A stretch of 64,000 bases of DNA from Cydia pomonella. Its lineage: Eukaryota; Arthropoda; Insecta; Lepidoptera; Tortricidae. Each line of letters starts with the position of its first letter. The stretch's first letter is position 1. Location of the stretch: the NCBI RefSeq assembly GCF_033807575.1, contig NC_084718.1:18493991-18557990 (forward strand). The letters are read 5' to 3'. This document shows, piece by piece, positions 1-10,918 of this stretch. The notes beneath the pieces were generated by a model, which was not told where the DNA came from, did no database searches, and saw only the letters and a program-made list of their open reading frames with translations. The position numbers and the translations under genes were made by a program.

Positions 1-1776
1 ATTTAAATAGTGTACGTATTACGCTCAGTGCGAGACAGCATGTCATAGAACATAGACATTGGATTGGGGTGGCGACATCAAACGCCAATAACGCCATTGA
101 TGATTTGTACCCATACCTTTGATCACAGACGCGAATGCACTGAAATGCGTTTTCCGACACGAGCAATCGACCTGTAATTCCTCCAATTGATATTCTCCGA
201 TGTGTTATTATTGATGCCCCGCTCGCGATTGGCAGTGCTTGGTGTAGCCGTGTCCGCGCTCGGCTGCGCAACCATCTGCAATTTGTACGTACGTGCGAAT
301 GGTCCTTCCCTAATTGCGGTTCTTAGTTCTTAGCTTCGAATTTCTACGTCGGAAATGACCAATTATTTGACAGTCCCGCAGAGCTAATGCCACGACATTA
401 CCCCTCATTTTCTTAGTTAATATTGAGACCTGTCAAGTAATTGCGTATTTTTGCACGACTGCATACGAGAGCTGTAATTTTCTTTATGTGTTTAGAATTT
501 TCTCTTCAGTTGGCACGGAGTACATACGACATTACATATGTTTTTAAGCTTAAATGCTGGCGAGTTCATATAATGGTTGGCTTGCAACAAAATGCCACTT
601 AAAGTCAGCATGGACACGTACGCGGCTCCACGTATCTTATTGAACGTTGGCAATCTGTGTTCCTATTAGGGCAGAGCGGTGGTGCGGCGCGCATATATGG
701 GCATTAAATGGTCGCCGCGACCCGCAGTACCGCGGTTAACACGCCCGGCATCGTTTTTTGTGGGAAGTTCCTTGCAAACGAAATTACGCCCGATTCGGCG
801 CCAAGCGGCCGCCTCCGCTCCTCTTTTTGCCTCGTCCTTCTACTTTATTATTTTTATTTAACACCTGCGCCCGGTAATCTGTGTTCGACGATCTCCCGAA
901 CGCTTAACTCTTTTTCTTATTGGTCTCGTCCAATTTATAGCGTCGGAGTTTTGTCGAGCGTTAGGTGTCGTTTAATTTCCCCGCCCGTCGCGGTGACAAT
1001 CGATTATGCTCGCCCTTGATTAAGAATTCTTTTGTGGGTCGACCTCTTGCCAGAATCGCCGGATTATTTAAATAAATCGTGAGCTTAACTTGAGCCGAGA
1101 CGCAGAAATATTAATTCTAAGTTGTTTGCTTATCTTTTATTCGATATTCGGAATTTTTGTAATACCTGCTCGTAAAATGTGTGATTACTCAATACTATCC
1201 ACTTCGCTGCGTTTTTATCATCACTTTTTTTTCGATTTGTATTTTTTGTTTACAAATCTGAAGAGTTTTTCCTTTCCCTAACAGAACCATGAAATTACTG
1301 ATCTCCAAAACCAGTCTGCCGTTATCATCTGAAAATCTATTAAGTTAGAAATTCTTCGACCTTGTAAGGCCCTAGCAGTATTAGTTAATGATCTATTGTC
1401 CCGTTATTTGTGAAGAGCCTTAATTGCCGCTACCGCGGGCTGCGCCGGCGCCGACTCTATTATTAAGTTATCTCTAACGCGCAGCATTCATACTTTCGCT
1501 GACTCATCGAGAATTGTAACACACACCTTTATCACGACTTTGTACAAATCGTTCTCACTTCATATTGGTAGGTATAAACCAACCAAATGTGTGGCTTTAG
1601 TCTTATTTTTTAGTAGAGATTAATAGAGTCGTGTCGTGTTCTACCTGTAAGTTTTTAGTGTGTATCTGTGTTGTTACTTCGGCTGTTGACTATTAAGTAA
1701 GCAAAAATACAAACGACCATTGGTAAAACATGTTTAAGTAAGGTTTACGAATGTTCAGTGAACTGTATCCCAGGTA
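1..1776. other. Low-copy DNA, no gene seen
   Basis: I find no convincing coding exon, RNA gene or repeat family. The interval is AT-rich except for GC- and CpG-richer patches at about 690-1010 and 1425-1460, which carry no conserved-looking reading frame. The open frames at 679-1019 overlap each other in different frames and have no recognisable motif. The patches could be regulatory, but the sequence alone does not show it. Confidence 0.5.
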
Positions 1777-1853
1777 CAGTTGCCGTCTGATATATCGGAG
1801 CGGCCAAGGTGCTCAAAAATATATTAACATGCACTTAAACGTCTTGTAGGTCA
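1777..1853 (+). mobile_element. Half copy of the AAGGTGCTC hairpin MITE
   Basis: Only one arm is present. It follows a TA dinucleotide (1775-1776), begins CAGTTGCCGTCTGATATATC and continues through GAGCGGCCAAGGTGCTC. The same arm is found at 22701 and 36520. The opposite arm is missing, so this copy is truncated. The TA flank and terminal CAGT are compatible with a Tc1/mariner-type MITE. Confidence 0.65.
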
Positions 1854-1954
1854 CCAAACGAAGGAAAAATAGGGGAAATAATTCGTGTATCAGCGAATTT
1901 TGGCATAGTTGTAGGGGATGGTGTTTTATACAATATACTAAAAGTACTGTCTGT

Positions 1955-2014
1955 AAAGGTTATCTGAAAGAGATCGATCTTTAGCGGTAAGACCGCCTGT
2001 TGTCTGCCTCTACA
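1955..2014 (+). mobile_element. Fragment of a LINE-like 3' end
   Basis: This aligns almost colinearly with 49621-49680. Shared blocks are AAAGGTT, GAAGAGAT, TTTAGCG, TAAGACC and TGTTGT. The 49.6-kb copy runs on to an AATAAA signal, so both look like 3' ends of a retrotransposon family. I recall similar tails in many lepidopteran transcripts, but the exact family is not established here. Confidence 0.55.
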
Positions 2015-2037
2015 TTTAATCCATGGTTTCCCTACCT

Positions 2038-2098
2038 TTTCCTTTACCCCCCCTCCCCCTCCCTACCCGTTAACGCCGCCCCCACCCATCAGTCTTAT
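2038..2098. repeat. C-rich low-complexity tract
   Basis: This is a pyrimidine-rich run with several C homopolymers, the longest about seven C. It lies just beyond the broken LINE tail, on that element's 3' side. It may be the G-rich 3' end of that - strand element or independent low-complexity DNA. Confidence 0.5.
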
Positions 2099-2183
2099 CT
2101 TATAAATATCGAGGGCCCTTGAGGATAGATTTTGACTCATAGGGATCTTTTGTGCACTTGCCCCCTAAGGAAAGATCCGTCAA

Positions 2184-2440
2184 CTACTCAAGAGCTTTTT
2201 CGACCATCTCCATGTCGGCACATGAGCCATTTTGAATGCCTTTGGTTCCAGATAGCCTGCTCCAAGGTCCTTCATTCTTTGCCTGGCGAGGGCGTGATAT
2301 TCACACATTAGGTGTATTTAATTATTGTCTCTTCCTCTCCGCCACACATTCGACAATCGGTGTTGTCGGAGTATCCTACCTTGGCCAAAACTCCTTTGAC
2401 CCCGTAATGCCCGGTAACCATCTGAAGATAACAGCGTCTT
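2184..2440 (-). pseudogene. Broken C-terminus of an R1/jockey-like LINE polyprotein
   Basis: The - strand encodes MVTGHYGVKGVLAKVGYSD, then a C-x2-C motif (DCRMCGGEEET), and in another frame HLMCEYHALARQRMKDLGAG, ending KKLLSS and a stop at 2186-2184. This order (a TGH box, a zinc-knuckle-like CxxC, H and C, then an aromatic/basic tail) is the usual C-terminus of R1/jockey-type non-LTR reverse transcriptases. A frameshift near 2315-2330 separates the halves, so it is dead. It is cut off at about 2442 by the adjacent foldback. The likely 3' untranslated tail extends to roughly 2100. Confidence 0.72.
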
Positions 2441-2442
2441 AT

Positions 2443-2658
2443 CACTAGACTTAAATCGACCGGGATATAAATCGTAATTACCTTTTATATTGTGTTTGAG
2501 CTCCCGATATTTCGACGCAGCTACATGCATCTTGTTCACGGGTAGCTGGAGATAGCGGGTGGGTCTCAATGCTGTGTAGACTGCGCGAAATATAGGGAGC
2601 TCAACACACAATATAAAAGGTAATCACGGTTTATATCCCGGTCGATTTAAGTCTAGTG
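2443..2658. mobile_element. 216-bp foldback (MITE-like) element
   Basis: The termini are inverted repeats starting CACTAGACTTAAATCGACC. The arms run about 2443-2515 and 2588-2658 with only a few differences, separated by a loop of about 70 bp. It directly abuts the broken LINE tail. No clear target duplication flanks it. Confidence 0.7.
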
Positions 2659-3442
2659 AAACTAACCGTGAAGTCCGTGAATCATTCAAAATTGTTAGTG
2701 TCTTATCAGTTGCAACCAGATACTTCACTGATTCAAGTATATCTATCTTTGCCCACCGTAAGCTGTAGCGAATTGTAGAAATGAACAGTGTTTTGTTTAT
2801 TATAATTATTATTTAATTTGATAAGGATCGACACGTTTGTTTTACTTTCTTAATATTACCTCGCCTTACTAAAGCATTAGTCGTACTCGTATCTATATAC
2901 CTGAAAATTTCGTAATCGAGAGCAAATCTGCAAGCATCTGGGAAGAAATAAAAAAGGTGCATATCCAGACTGAAATGTATATTCTGCAGTGCGTATGAAC
3001 ACTATTGTGATCACTGGTCGAGCAACAGACGTTACGCAAGACCTGCGATCGGATATTTAAATACGCGACGCCAGCGCGCAGGAAAATTACGATCACGTTG
3101 TTCGAGATCGACAGTAGGGTTGCCAGGTGTAAAAAAAAAGTGTATGAACGCGATTCTTGGTGTCTATGATTCCATTTTGATATGTTCGATATGGTAGCGC
3201 TTCTTCGCGGACGAATATAAAAATATGTTACCGTGACCACTCGTTTTTAGTGAAAGCGTACACCCTAGTTTAAACTAGTTTTTCGAAACGTCGGGTTATC
3301 ACTATAATACAAAACAATATTGGGGATTAGGAAATATGTCATTGTATAAATGTCATACAATGCCATAATAAGTATAAAAGTCAATAACACGGCTCGTCTA
3401 GCTCGGTCTTATATTTTCCTGAATTCTAACAATAGGGAGTAT
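2659..3442. other. No gene seen; one small hairpin
   Basis: I see no gene. The only structure is a perfect 8-bp stem (CATTGTAT / ATACAATG) with a 7-nt loop near 3339-3361. The - strand open frame over 2893-3240 has no recognisable domain and unremarkable composition, so I treat it as chance. Confidence 0.5.
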
Positions 3443-3745
3443 TACTGCAATGTTCTGCCGCCAGAGAGCAGCACTATCAGATAGTTTAAAGTTTACACTA
3501 TCTGATAGTAGAGTTTACACTGTAAACCATATAGTAACTTATACATACTATGCCTTAAACAGTTTTTTGAGAAGTGTTCACTATAACATTGATGCACCAA
3601 GGCGGTTTGTTTACAGAGGCCTAGCGCGGAACGCGAAAATCGAAATTTAATTATCGCTTGAAGATGCAAGAGTGATAGAGAAGCAGATAACGAGACTTCG
3701 ATTTTCGTGTTTCGCGGTAGGCCCTCCAGTATGTGCTAGAGGCGC
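3443..3745. mobile_element. MITE with CGCGAAAATCGAAAT hairpin, copy 1
   Basis: This shares its whole layout with 48638-48895: TGCAATGTTCTGCCGCCAGAG at the left, GTAAACCATATA in the middle, and a terminal hairpin. The hairpin arms (3621-3647 and 3694-3720) read CTAGCGCGGAACGCGAAAAT and, reversed, CTACCGCGAAACACGAAAAT. This copy also contains an extra 12-bp inverted repeat (CTATCAGATAGT, 3474-3485 and 3497-3508) that the other lacks. Confidence 0.75.
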
Positions 3746-4249
3746 CCCCACGCAGAGTTTTGTGAAATATTCCCTATTGAAGTGATTGACCTTTATATAT
3801 CGTGTTTAGAAAAGTCTCATATCTGGTTACAGTAATGAAAGATAGCGCTCGCTGTAAAGTAAATTACCTCGAGTTTGTATAAATTTAATTATCATTCTTC
3901 TAAGAAATTAATAATGTGTGTTATCGACCAAATTTCAATTAGAATATCAAGTTCGTAGTCTAATATCGAAGGTGACCTTATTGGCTATCAGACGGTTTTA
4001 ATTAAATAAGCGAACGTGTTAATTTGGGCATGATTATCATGTGGGCGCTAATCTTAATGTTTTGGGTTTCCGTGTTTCTCAGAATTATTAGCAATTTAGC
4101 GGTTTCTATGTTCTAATTATCTTTATGATCTTATCCTTCTAGTTGCTCAGACAACAAAACTTGCGAAAAATGCAATCTTGGGAGTAAAATTGTCAAAATA
4201 GAAATTAGAATGGAACGGGAGACCTTTTTATAGCTCTGTGCGGCCAGGG
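3746..4249. other. No feature recognised
   Basis: AT-rich sequence with no open frame of note and no repeat that I can match elsewhere in the window. Confidence 0.5.
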
Positions 4250-4438
4250 GTTATATCGAAATAATAAATAATTAATGCCCGCGATTTGCCCTGCATAGAA
4301 TGATGATTTCTGTGATAAAACTATTCTATGTATGTCCTTTCTCAAAACTATCTCCATACCATATTTCATTAAATCGGTTAAGCGGATTAAGCGTGAAGAT
4401 GTAACAGGCACAGACAGTTACTTTCGAATTTATAAATA
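4250..4438 (+). repeat. Interspersed repeat 3' fragment
   Basis: The right half contains AAATCGGTTAAGCGG followed by AAGCGTGAAGATGTAACAGG, a cagacag motif and TTTATAAATAG. This arrangement resembles a very common lepidopteran interspersed repeat (AAATCGGTTCAGC, then GTAACAGACAGACAGA, then TTATAATATTAGT) that I know from memory. It is degraded. The - strand open frame here is a shadow of the repeat. Confidence 0.55.
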
Positions 4439-4610
4439 GTTAGGGAAGTCGAAACGTAGTTGACAATATTTCCAAAAGACCAAAAACAAAGGAAGAGCTA
4501 AAAACCTCTACTTGTTGTGATAATGGTAGCGAATGTACGTTGTGAGCTTTTCAATTCCATATCAAGGAGATCCATATAGTTTAGAATAAATTTAAAAGTA
4601 ATTTTCTACT

Positions 4611-4683
4611 TGCCTTGGGTGACACTTGAACTCACGGTCTCTGGATCGATACTCCAGCGCTCTGCCAACTGAGCCACCAATAC
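4611..4683 (-). tRNA. tRNA-like cloverleaf, ATC anticodon loop (possible SINE head)
   Basis: Read on the - strand, all arms can be drawn. The acceptor GTATTGG pairs with CCAAGGC (one mismatch, one G-T). The D arm is GCTC-AGTTGGCA-GAGC. The anticodon stem is CTGGA/TCCAG with loop GTATCGA. The T arm is GTGAG-TTCAAGT-GTCAC with one mismatch. The discriminator is A and CCA is not encoded. The loop gives anticodon ATC, which is unusual for a working tRNA, and box B is degenerate. I therefore favour a tRNA pseudogene or the head of a tRNA-derived SINE over a functional gene. Confidence 0.5.
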
Positions 4684-5184
4684 CTCATTCATAATCAGCG
4701 GATCTTTCCACCATATATGGGCGTTTGATTCACATAGTCTTAGTACGTACAACAAATCTTAAAATTTTCTTTTGTGTGTTTACGCGTATGGTAGAAAATG
4801 TACAATTAATATTAATAATCCTTGATTCCGACTGAAATCCGTTCTACATAGAATTTGGTACCAACATGAATCATAAATCAAGCTAATAAGTTTATCAGTT
4901 ATGGAGTCGTAATATCCTTATAAAGGACATCCAATTAAATGTTGTGGTGTCCAGTTTAGATAAGGCAGGCTACTGTTAAATTGCGAAATTGCACTAAAGG
5001 CTCGAAGGCACGAGTTTACCTGCGTTCGCGCACAAAAAAAACCACGCAGTATATGCAAACCCTCAGAGTATTACTTTGTTAATTTTGTTATAGTTAGAAT
5101 GTAAACGTCGTAACTTGATATGATTCTTAAAGATGCATACGGCTTGTCGAAATTAGTAGGTATTAGTATTAATAAGAAAATATA
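4684..5184. other. No feature recognised
   Basis: AT-rich spacer. It holds no repeat that I can match and no plausible exon. Confidence 0.5.
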
Positions 5185-5405
5185 TATTACAGTACATATG
5201 GGGCTACTTTATAGCACTAGTGCGAGAAGTAGCATATTACGTTACTGTGTCGAACATTTAAAGGGCCATATGTACTGTAAAACGTTGTACGATACATGTG
5301 CGAATAGGTAATTCGCAACTCGTGTCGATTTAAAACACTCCCTTCGGTCGTGTTTTAATTTATCGCCACTCGTTTCGAATTTCCTATTTTTCGCACTTGT
5401 ATCGT
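5185..5405. mobile_element. Compound palindromic element
   Basis: Two inverted repeats lie side by side. The first (about 5191-5280) has TIRs ACAGTACATATGG / CCATATGTACTGT. The second (5289-5405) has arms starting ACGATACATGTGCGAA and, reversed, ACGATACAAGTGCGAA, around a loop near TCCCTTCGG. A reduced copy of the first part alone lies at 30162-30234, so the two parts can occur separately. No coding capacity. Confidence 0.7.
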
Positions 5406-8218
5406 AATGTACTATTTTATCATTTTATTTGGATTACTTTGCTATTTTTCTTCATAATAAATATAGGAGAACTTACTATTAGCTTCGCATTTTTATTTAG
5501 GTATTTAGGTAAAGTTAGACCAAGATAACTCTGCGACGCAATAATTTTGAACTCTTAAAAATATATATGGCAATGTACCAAGACATGTTGATGACAGGTA
5601 AGGGGAATGAGACATCTTAATACTTGCACCATAGTTGGAAAATATAATATTAGTTAAGATCAAGGTTTTAATTTCACGGGAAATTGACCACATCTAATAG
5701 GTATAGTCATACTAATCTTATGAGCTTCATTTTAGTGTTCCGCATTTTTATGATTTAAATATAGGTAGATGCCTGATTTTCACAATCAGTCAATGGTACA
5801 ATAAATCACAAATATCAATGCTTTTTAATCCTATTTTCTATGGTGTTGTGTTGTCACATATCTACTGAAAAACCAGTTATTTCGATCGCCGCTCGATCGA
5901 TGTTTGTGTTTGTTATGTTTAACGTGTACATCTCTAGGTTTAAGAGTTTAGGTTAGGATTTAGATGAATCTGTAATAAAAGTGTGAAAAGTTTAACAAGG
6001 CAGAAAATAGTATCAATATTTACGAATTTATCTGTTATTAAAAACAATACTATACAGTATTCATAAGTCAGATCGGTATTCCGACCGGACCCGCAATATA
6101 AAATAAAAACAAAGTTTTGAGAAACACGGCCCCGTGGCGCCTGCGCCGACCTTCCAACTAATCTGCTCCACGTACATACCTCATCACCTATATCCCTTTA
6201 ATAATAAAGGTTGTTTTAGCTTGTACAACTACATTTGTAAGTTTGTTTGATTATAAATCATATTCGCCTCCTCGTGCCCTCAGAACGCGTGTTTTTACAC
6301 GAATCTATCTCATCAAGAAAACGAATAAAAATAACGTTTTTATGAAAAACGGCTGACAGTTCGAATGAAATCTTCGTAATTATCATGGGGCGTGAGGAGA
6401 TTGTATTTGCAGTCTGACAAATTAGTTTAAAGAATACATTAGTCTTCCGAATGCGAGGGTATTTGTATGCAAGATGATAATAATCAATCCATCAGTCCCA
6501 AAATAAGATTATGCTTTTGAAAACTGCACTCCAATAACCGCAAGGACCTTTGCCTCTTACTTCATTTAAAAACTGGTTATGTCTGAAATCTTACAGGTAA
6601 GGTAAAGTCATATACAACTCGTATTTTTTTTATAGAGAATGTTTTACATCGAAGGTGACTTCCTGTATATTGTGAATATAGGTACTTTATGTATATGGTT
6701 TCTCTAAAAGGCATTTTCGGCATTGTTAATGAATTATTTAAAAATAAGTTGTTATTTTATGATATCAACATGTCATAAAATTAATCGACTTCATCCATGT
6801 GTTAATTAGGATCGAGTCGTCGTATTTCAAGGCGAATTATTTTGTCGAGACAATTTTATAAGACCTCAGACATTCGTGTCGAATATCCGCTTTTTAATTT
6901 TAATTAATGTTCCCACAAATTCGGACATTTAAGTCCACAATTGAGTATGCCGGCGATATCAAAGCCTTTTTTCTGTCTATTAGATTTATAGTTTTTTGTG
7001 CAAAGCTATTAATTATGCTAAATGTTCAAAAACTATAATTAAATAAGGGATTTATGGCGATACGGAAATGCCACCAGTTTAAATCTTTTTCTATTCTAAA
7101 ACCTACAATATAATATAAAACTTTAAGTTAGTCAGATAACGTTTTTCTGAATAGTTTAGACATTAATTTGGTTAATGGCAGTTTAAGACACGCTTTTTCT
7201 TTATAGACAGGAAGCCAAACATGGGAGGTACGTCAGTTTGAATGTATATAGTAGTCATTTAATATTAATTTAAGATAAATTTAATCGGACTTTAATTGTC
7301 TACTATCATTTCCATATGATCTTTCATATGGAATGGACATAAACGGAACACAAAAAGATAATACGCTTACAAATCTTATTTATACTTCACGAGACTCGTA
7401 AAGTATGGAACGTTAGGTAGCTGTTAAGATTATGCTATAAATGAAGATACGATTACGAATTAAGTTATCTATCTTTTATGCTTCTGAATTGATTGTCGAC
7501 AAAGCAGAAATACTTGTTTTAAATATAATATAATTGTGTTTTGGTATTTTACGTCCACAGTGATCAATAGCAAGTCCTGTCAATTCAATGAATTGGAATC
7601 AATTTATTAAATATATCCAAGTAACACAGTTCCAAGTACACGACCGTTTTGGAAAGACATGTTGGGAGCGCGTCTATCGGATTGTCCGAGTCACGATATT
7701 CCTGAAATGGTTCGTTATAACTCGCGTCATATCTCAGCATCGGCCGCCATTGTCGTGATTGACAGCTCGCTTTGCTTCGTTAAGCCTCTTCACCTGGCCG
7801 CACCATCTCCGTAATAATGCAGCCTTTTACGATGTGTGATATTTCATATGGGTCTAAAACGATTTTTGTGGTCGTCCTGAGATTCTACGATTCCGTTTTC
7901 CGGTATTGTTCGGTTGTGGTGATAGTGTTATTGTTATTTCTTATTCGATATTGTGGTTACTGTGGCTTGTGGCTATTGGAATAATATAAGTGGGTTATTT
8001 CTTTTTTCATCTTAGTTTTATTTTATAGATAGATTTATCTTACGTGTATTCCTTGAAAATTGCTTATATTCTTAAATAATTTCCAGAAATAACAGCATTG
8101 GTATTCTCATTACTCAAAAGGTTTGATATTTAAAGTATTCCGAATCATCTCGCTCTTCTCATTGCCCTTATTCTCATTAATCACCGGCGGTGGCTTCGCT
8201 GTCTAACACCTTCCGTCT
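5406..8218. other. Long low-copy stretch without a gene
   Basis: No gene or dispersed repeat is recognised. There is a perfect 10-bp stem with a 4-nt loop at 7310-7333 (TTCCATATGA / TCATATGGAA). A GC-richer stretch at about 7640-7960 stands out from the AT-rich surroundings and could be regulatory. A weak zero-length-exon junction (CAG then GTAAGG) is near 6596/6597 but has a poor pyrimidine tract. Confidence 0.5.
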
Positions 8219-8373
8219 GACTCGAGGGTCCTCACGAGTCTCAAAGGATTCCCTTCGGACTATATAGTGACTGTTTAAATAAGCCTAGTACACACGTTGA
8301 CTCGAGGTTCCCCTCTCAAAGGATTCTATTCGGACTATGCAGTGACTGTGTAAATAAGCCCCGTGCCCACGTC
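8219..8373 (+). repeat. 80-bp tandem duplication, two diverged units
   Basis: Unit 1 is 8219-8298 and unit 2 is 8299-8373. Both start GACTCGAGG and share CTCAAAGGATTC, TTCGGACTAT, AGTGACTGT and TAAATAAGCC, followed by CACGT. Unit 2 lacks a few bases near its start. The two are imperfect, so the duplication is not recent. I do not see a third unit. Confidence 0.85.
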
Positions 8374-10145
8374 GGCCCGCGCTGTATCAGCGAGATTGAC
8401 GTGCCGGTTACAGGAACAGTCAGATTAAACGAACCACGGTTTACTGCCTGAAATATTTACTTTATTGCTGCTTTCATGTTCGTTTTACTTACTGCTTGCA
8501 GCATAAAGTTAGATATACATCCTTGCCAACTGAGTTCTGAAATTTAAAGGTATTTTAAAACAGACATCATCACAAGTAGCCTTTATGTTTTGATGATGCA
8601 GACGGAGATAAAATTATATAACCTTTTTTGATATGTTATTATTTCTTTAAATGTAGTGAGTTTATGTATTATAAATTGTATTCAGGTATACCTAATAGTG
8701 TGTGGTATTAAAAACTTATACTTAATATTATTTTTGGTTGTTTCAGGTATGTATTGTTCAACTCGACGGGAACATGGATCTTACCAAGATTAGTCTTAGG
8801 TAGTAATAAGAAATGTTTTCGGAATTTTTAGGGTACAACTTATTTTTACCGAGTTTCTTTCTGCTAATACTTAAATACGCGTTATCAATCGGAAAAAAAA
8901 TGTGGAGACTCAGGGACTCGGGGTATGACAGTTGATAAAACAGTTGTACGAACTCCACATTACATATTACATTACATTCCAATCGTTTCATAATATTATG
9001 TTTGATGGTGTAGACTGTTCCCTAAAATCCGCCCGAGTGGGCGCGAACGGCGCCATAACATTTAATGCGCACCATAAAACTTTTATCATAGCATCTCACT
9101 CTCCACTCCTTCCATTTCGAAATCCCCAAAACCTACACAACAAAAAAAATGTAAATTTAGTTTCGTTACGGTTAAATAAACGATTTCCTGTCATCTTGCA
9201 GTCACGCAAGAGCACAAAGGTTCTCATTAACGACCCGCGCCGGATCTAATCCTTTAGTTAGACCTCTATTGTGACCCGGTCCTCCGGAGCCCAGACCCGC
9301 TCCGTGTAGTACTTAAATAATACGTCATTAAGCCAAAGAAAACCAGAGAAACCACTTAATCCTGACACGGACTTGAAAGTGTTTTTTGCCGCAATTTATT
9401 CACATGAGCACTAAACTAAATTGGATAGTATTTTTGTGTAAAAACGTTAATTTCGTCTCGTTACATGTAAGTTAATGATGGCAAAGACATACTAAAATTG
9501 TATTGTGCTATGCTTGAGTATGTGCGATATTAACCAGTTAAAAGTACCTTACTTAAAAAAGGTATGTTCTATATCTTATCCCTTTCTAGGGTGCAATCTG
9601 TTTTATAAGGCAAAATAACATCAACTTTTTGTAATTTGTGAGAAATCACGTAGATTTTTAGGTGTATGAATTATGAAATAAGTTATTTAATAATATATTA
9701 AGTAAATTAAGCTTGAATTGTGGATTTCTTACAGGACAGTTAAAGGGTTATATACAAACTGGTAAACTGTTTCATACCGATACAAGTTAGTATAAATTCC
9801 ATTCTAACAGAATAGAATAATATTTCAACAAACTTGTTATTAAAGTGTTTTCCACGTACTCGATCTCTCCCTTATCTACGAGTTCAATTTACCTCAGTTA
9901 TTTCAGTAAATACGGGCTGTTTATTCAAATTATATGCGATTTATTTGTAAATCGTGGGTACAAGTGGCTCGTGCTATAAACTAGATCCGATCTGAATGCG
10001 GCACGACTCAGTATTTGCCGAACAATCGCAAATTAGTTCAGATTAACGGCTAATAGAAATGCCGATGTTGAAATGTTTCTAGGTTACAGGTATCGCTGAT
10101 CTTGCTAATCTACATACATAGGTTAAGTATCTACTATACCACGAT
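8374..10145. other. Low-copy DNA with a candidate splice-like junction
   Basis: No gene is recognised. The interval contains the candidate recursive splice site at 8746/8747, listed separately. The open frames on both strands around 8758-9249 have no motif. A stretch near 9250-9300 is GC-richer. Confidence 0.5.
8721..8752 (+). promoter_or_regulatory. Candidate recursive (ratchet) splice site
   Basis: A T-rich tract (TATTTTTGGTTGTTTCAG) ends in a 3' splice-site-like CAG at 8746. It is followed at once by a 5' splice-site-like GTATGT. A branch-point-like CTTAAT lies about 25 bases upstream. Such back-to-back sites are how long insect introns are removed stepwise. No transcript evidence is available, and a single match could be chance. 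Confidence 0.35.
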
Positions 10146-10258
10146 GCATTCTGTGTAGTTATTGAAGTAATGAATTTTCACCAGACGGCAGATATCACAA
10201 ATTACAAAGAGCCTCGTGTCGTATATGAAATGGTTACTGAACCTTTCACACAATAGTA
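10146..10258 (+). repeat. Local direct repeat, unit 1 (occupied site)
   Basis: This aligns without gaps to 10919-11031. Shared blocks include TTGAAG, TTTCACCAG, GGCAGATAT, ATTACAAAGA and TGTCGT. It ends in the TA at which a MITE is inserted and resumes at 10691 (TACTTGTAGGAGCATAA). The paralogous unit lacks the MITE. Confidence 0.8.
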
Positions 10259-10690
10259 CAGTCAGCATCAATAGTAATGGATGAAACAACGTGCCAAAAG
10301 TATCTGACATCCCGGATAACTTTTCCAAATATAGATACCAGGGATCGGAAACCGGTATTTTTTGTATGGGAACGAAAACGGTATTTTTTCGTTCTTTGTT
10401 AATTACTTCATTTCTAATTCGGCAATCTGATAATACGAAGTCGTTATCTGAAAACACAACTGAGTCCTACATTTAGAGTATAAAATAAACCGAAATATAT
10501 GGTTATTTCGATGTTTTTGCAAAAAACCGGTTCCGATCCCTGATAGATACATTTCTAAAATTCACATTCAAAAGTATATCTTGTACAGTCTTAGTTGTTC
10601 TATATTAAAGACATCACTTTTTGTCAAGCTGTTACAGAATGGTAGATACTTATGAAGCGTTATTTGATCCGTTACTTCTGATGCTGATTG
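10259..10690. mobile_element. TA-flanked MITE, interrupted by a second MITE
   Basis: The element lies between TA dinucleotides at 10257-10258 and 10691-10692. The left end is CAGTCAGCATCAATAGTAAT and the reversed right end is CAATCAGCATCAGAAGTAAC. The imperfect match continues for about 50 bp. Removing the nested 204-bp element and one copy of its target duplication leaves about 220 bp. TA target and CAGT-like ends suggest a non-autonomous Tc1/mariner relative. The unoccupied paralog at 11030-11031 confirms the boundaries. Confidence 0.85.
10339..10542. mobile_element. 204-bp hAT-type MITE with 8-bp target duplication
   Basis: The TIRs are CAGGGATCGGAAACCGGT and, reversed, CAGGGATCGGAACCGGT, differing by a 1-base indel. 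They are flanked by perfect 8-bp direct repeats ATAGATAC at 10331-10338 and 10543-10550. CAGGG termini with 8-bp duplications are the hallmark of the hAT superfamily. There is no transposase, so it was mobilised in trans. It is younger than the MITE it splits. Confidence 0.9.
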
Positions 10691-10765
10691 TACTTGTAGG
10701 AGCATAATCCGATGATAATATTTTTTTTTTTGTTTTAGTCTGTAACTACCTATGCTATGCTACAT

Positions 10766-10912
10766 CTTTCTTTCTTTCTTCCTAGCGTTGTCCCGGCATA
10801 TTGCCACGGCTCAAGGGAGCCTGGGGTCCGCTTTGACAACTAATCCCAAGATTTGGCGTAGGCACTAGTTTTTACGAAAGCGACTGCCATCTGACCTTCC
10901 AACCCAGAGGGT
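10766..10912 (-). mobile_element. Truncated SINE (3' body with GAAA-type tail)
   Basis: On the - strand this ends in a (GAAA)n-like tail (TTTCTTTCTTTCTT on +). It contains CCTAGCGTTGTCCCGGCAT, AGCCTGGGGTCCGCTTTGAC and TTGGCGTAGGCACTAGTTTT. I recognise this body from memory as part of an abundant lepidopteran tRNA-derived SINE whose tRNA head is missing here. CTACAT occurs on both sides (10760-10765 and 10915-10920), a possible short target duplication. Confidence 0.65.
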
Positions 10913-10918
10913 TCCTAC

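Noticed and set aside
6580..6602. Fourth ratchet-like junction (TTACAG then GTAAGG)
   Set aside because: The upstream tract is not pyrimidine-rich, so it is much weaker than the three reported.
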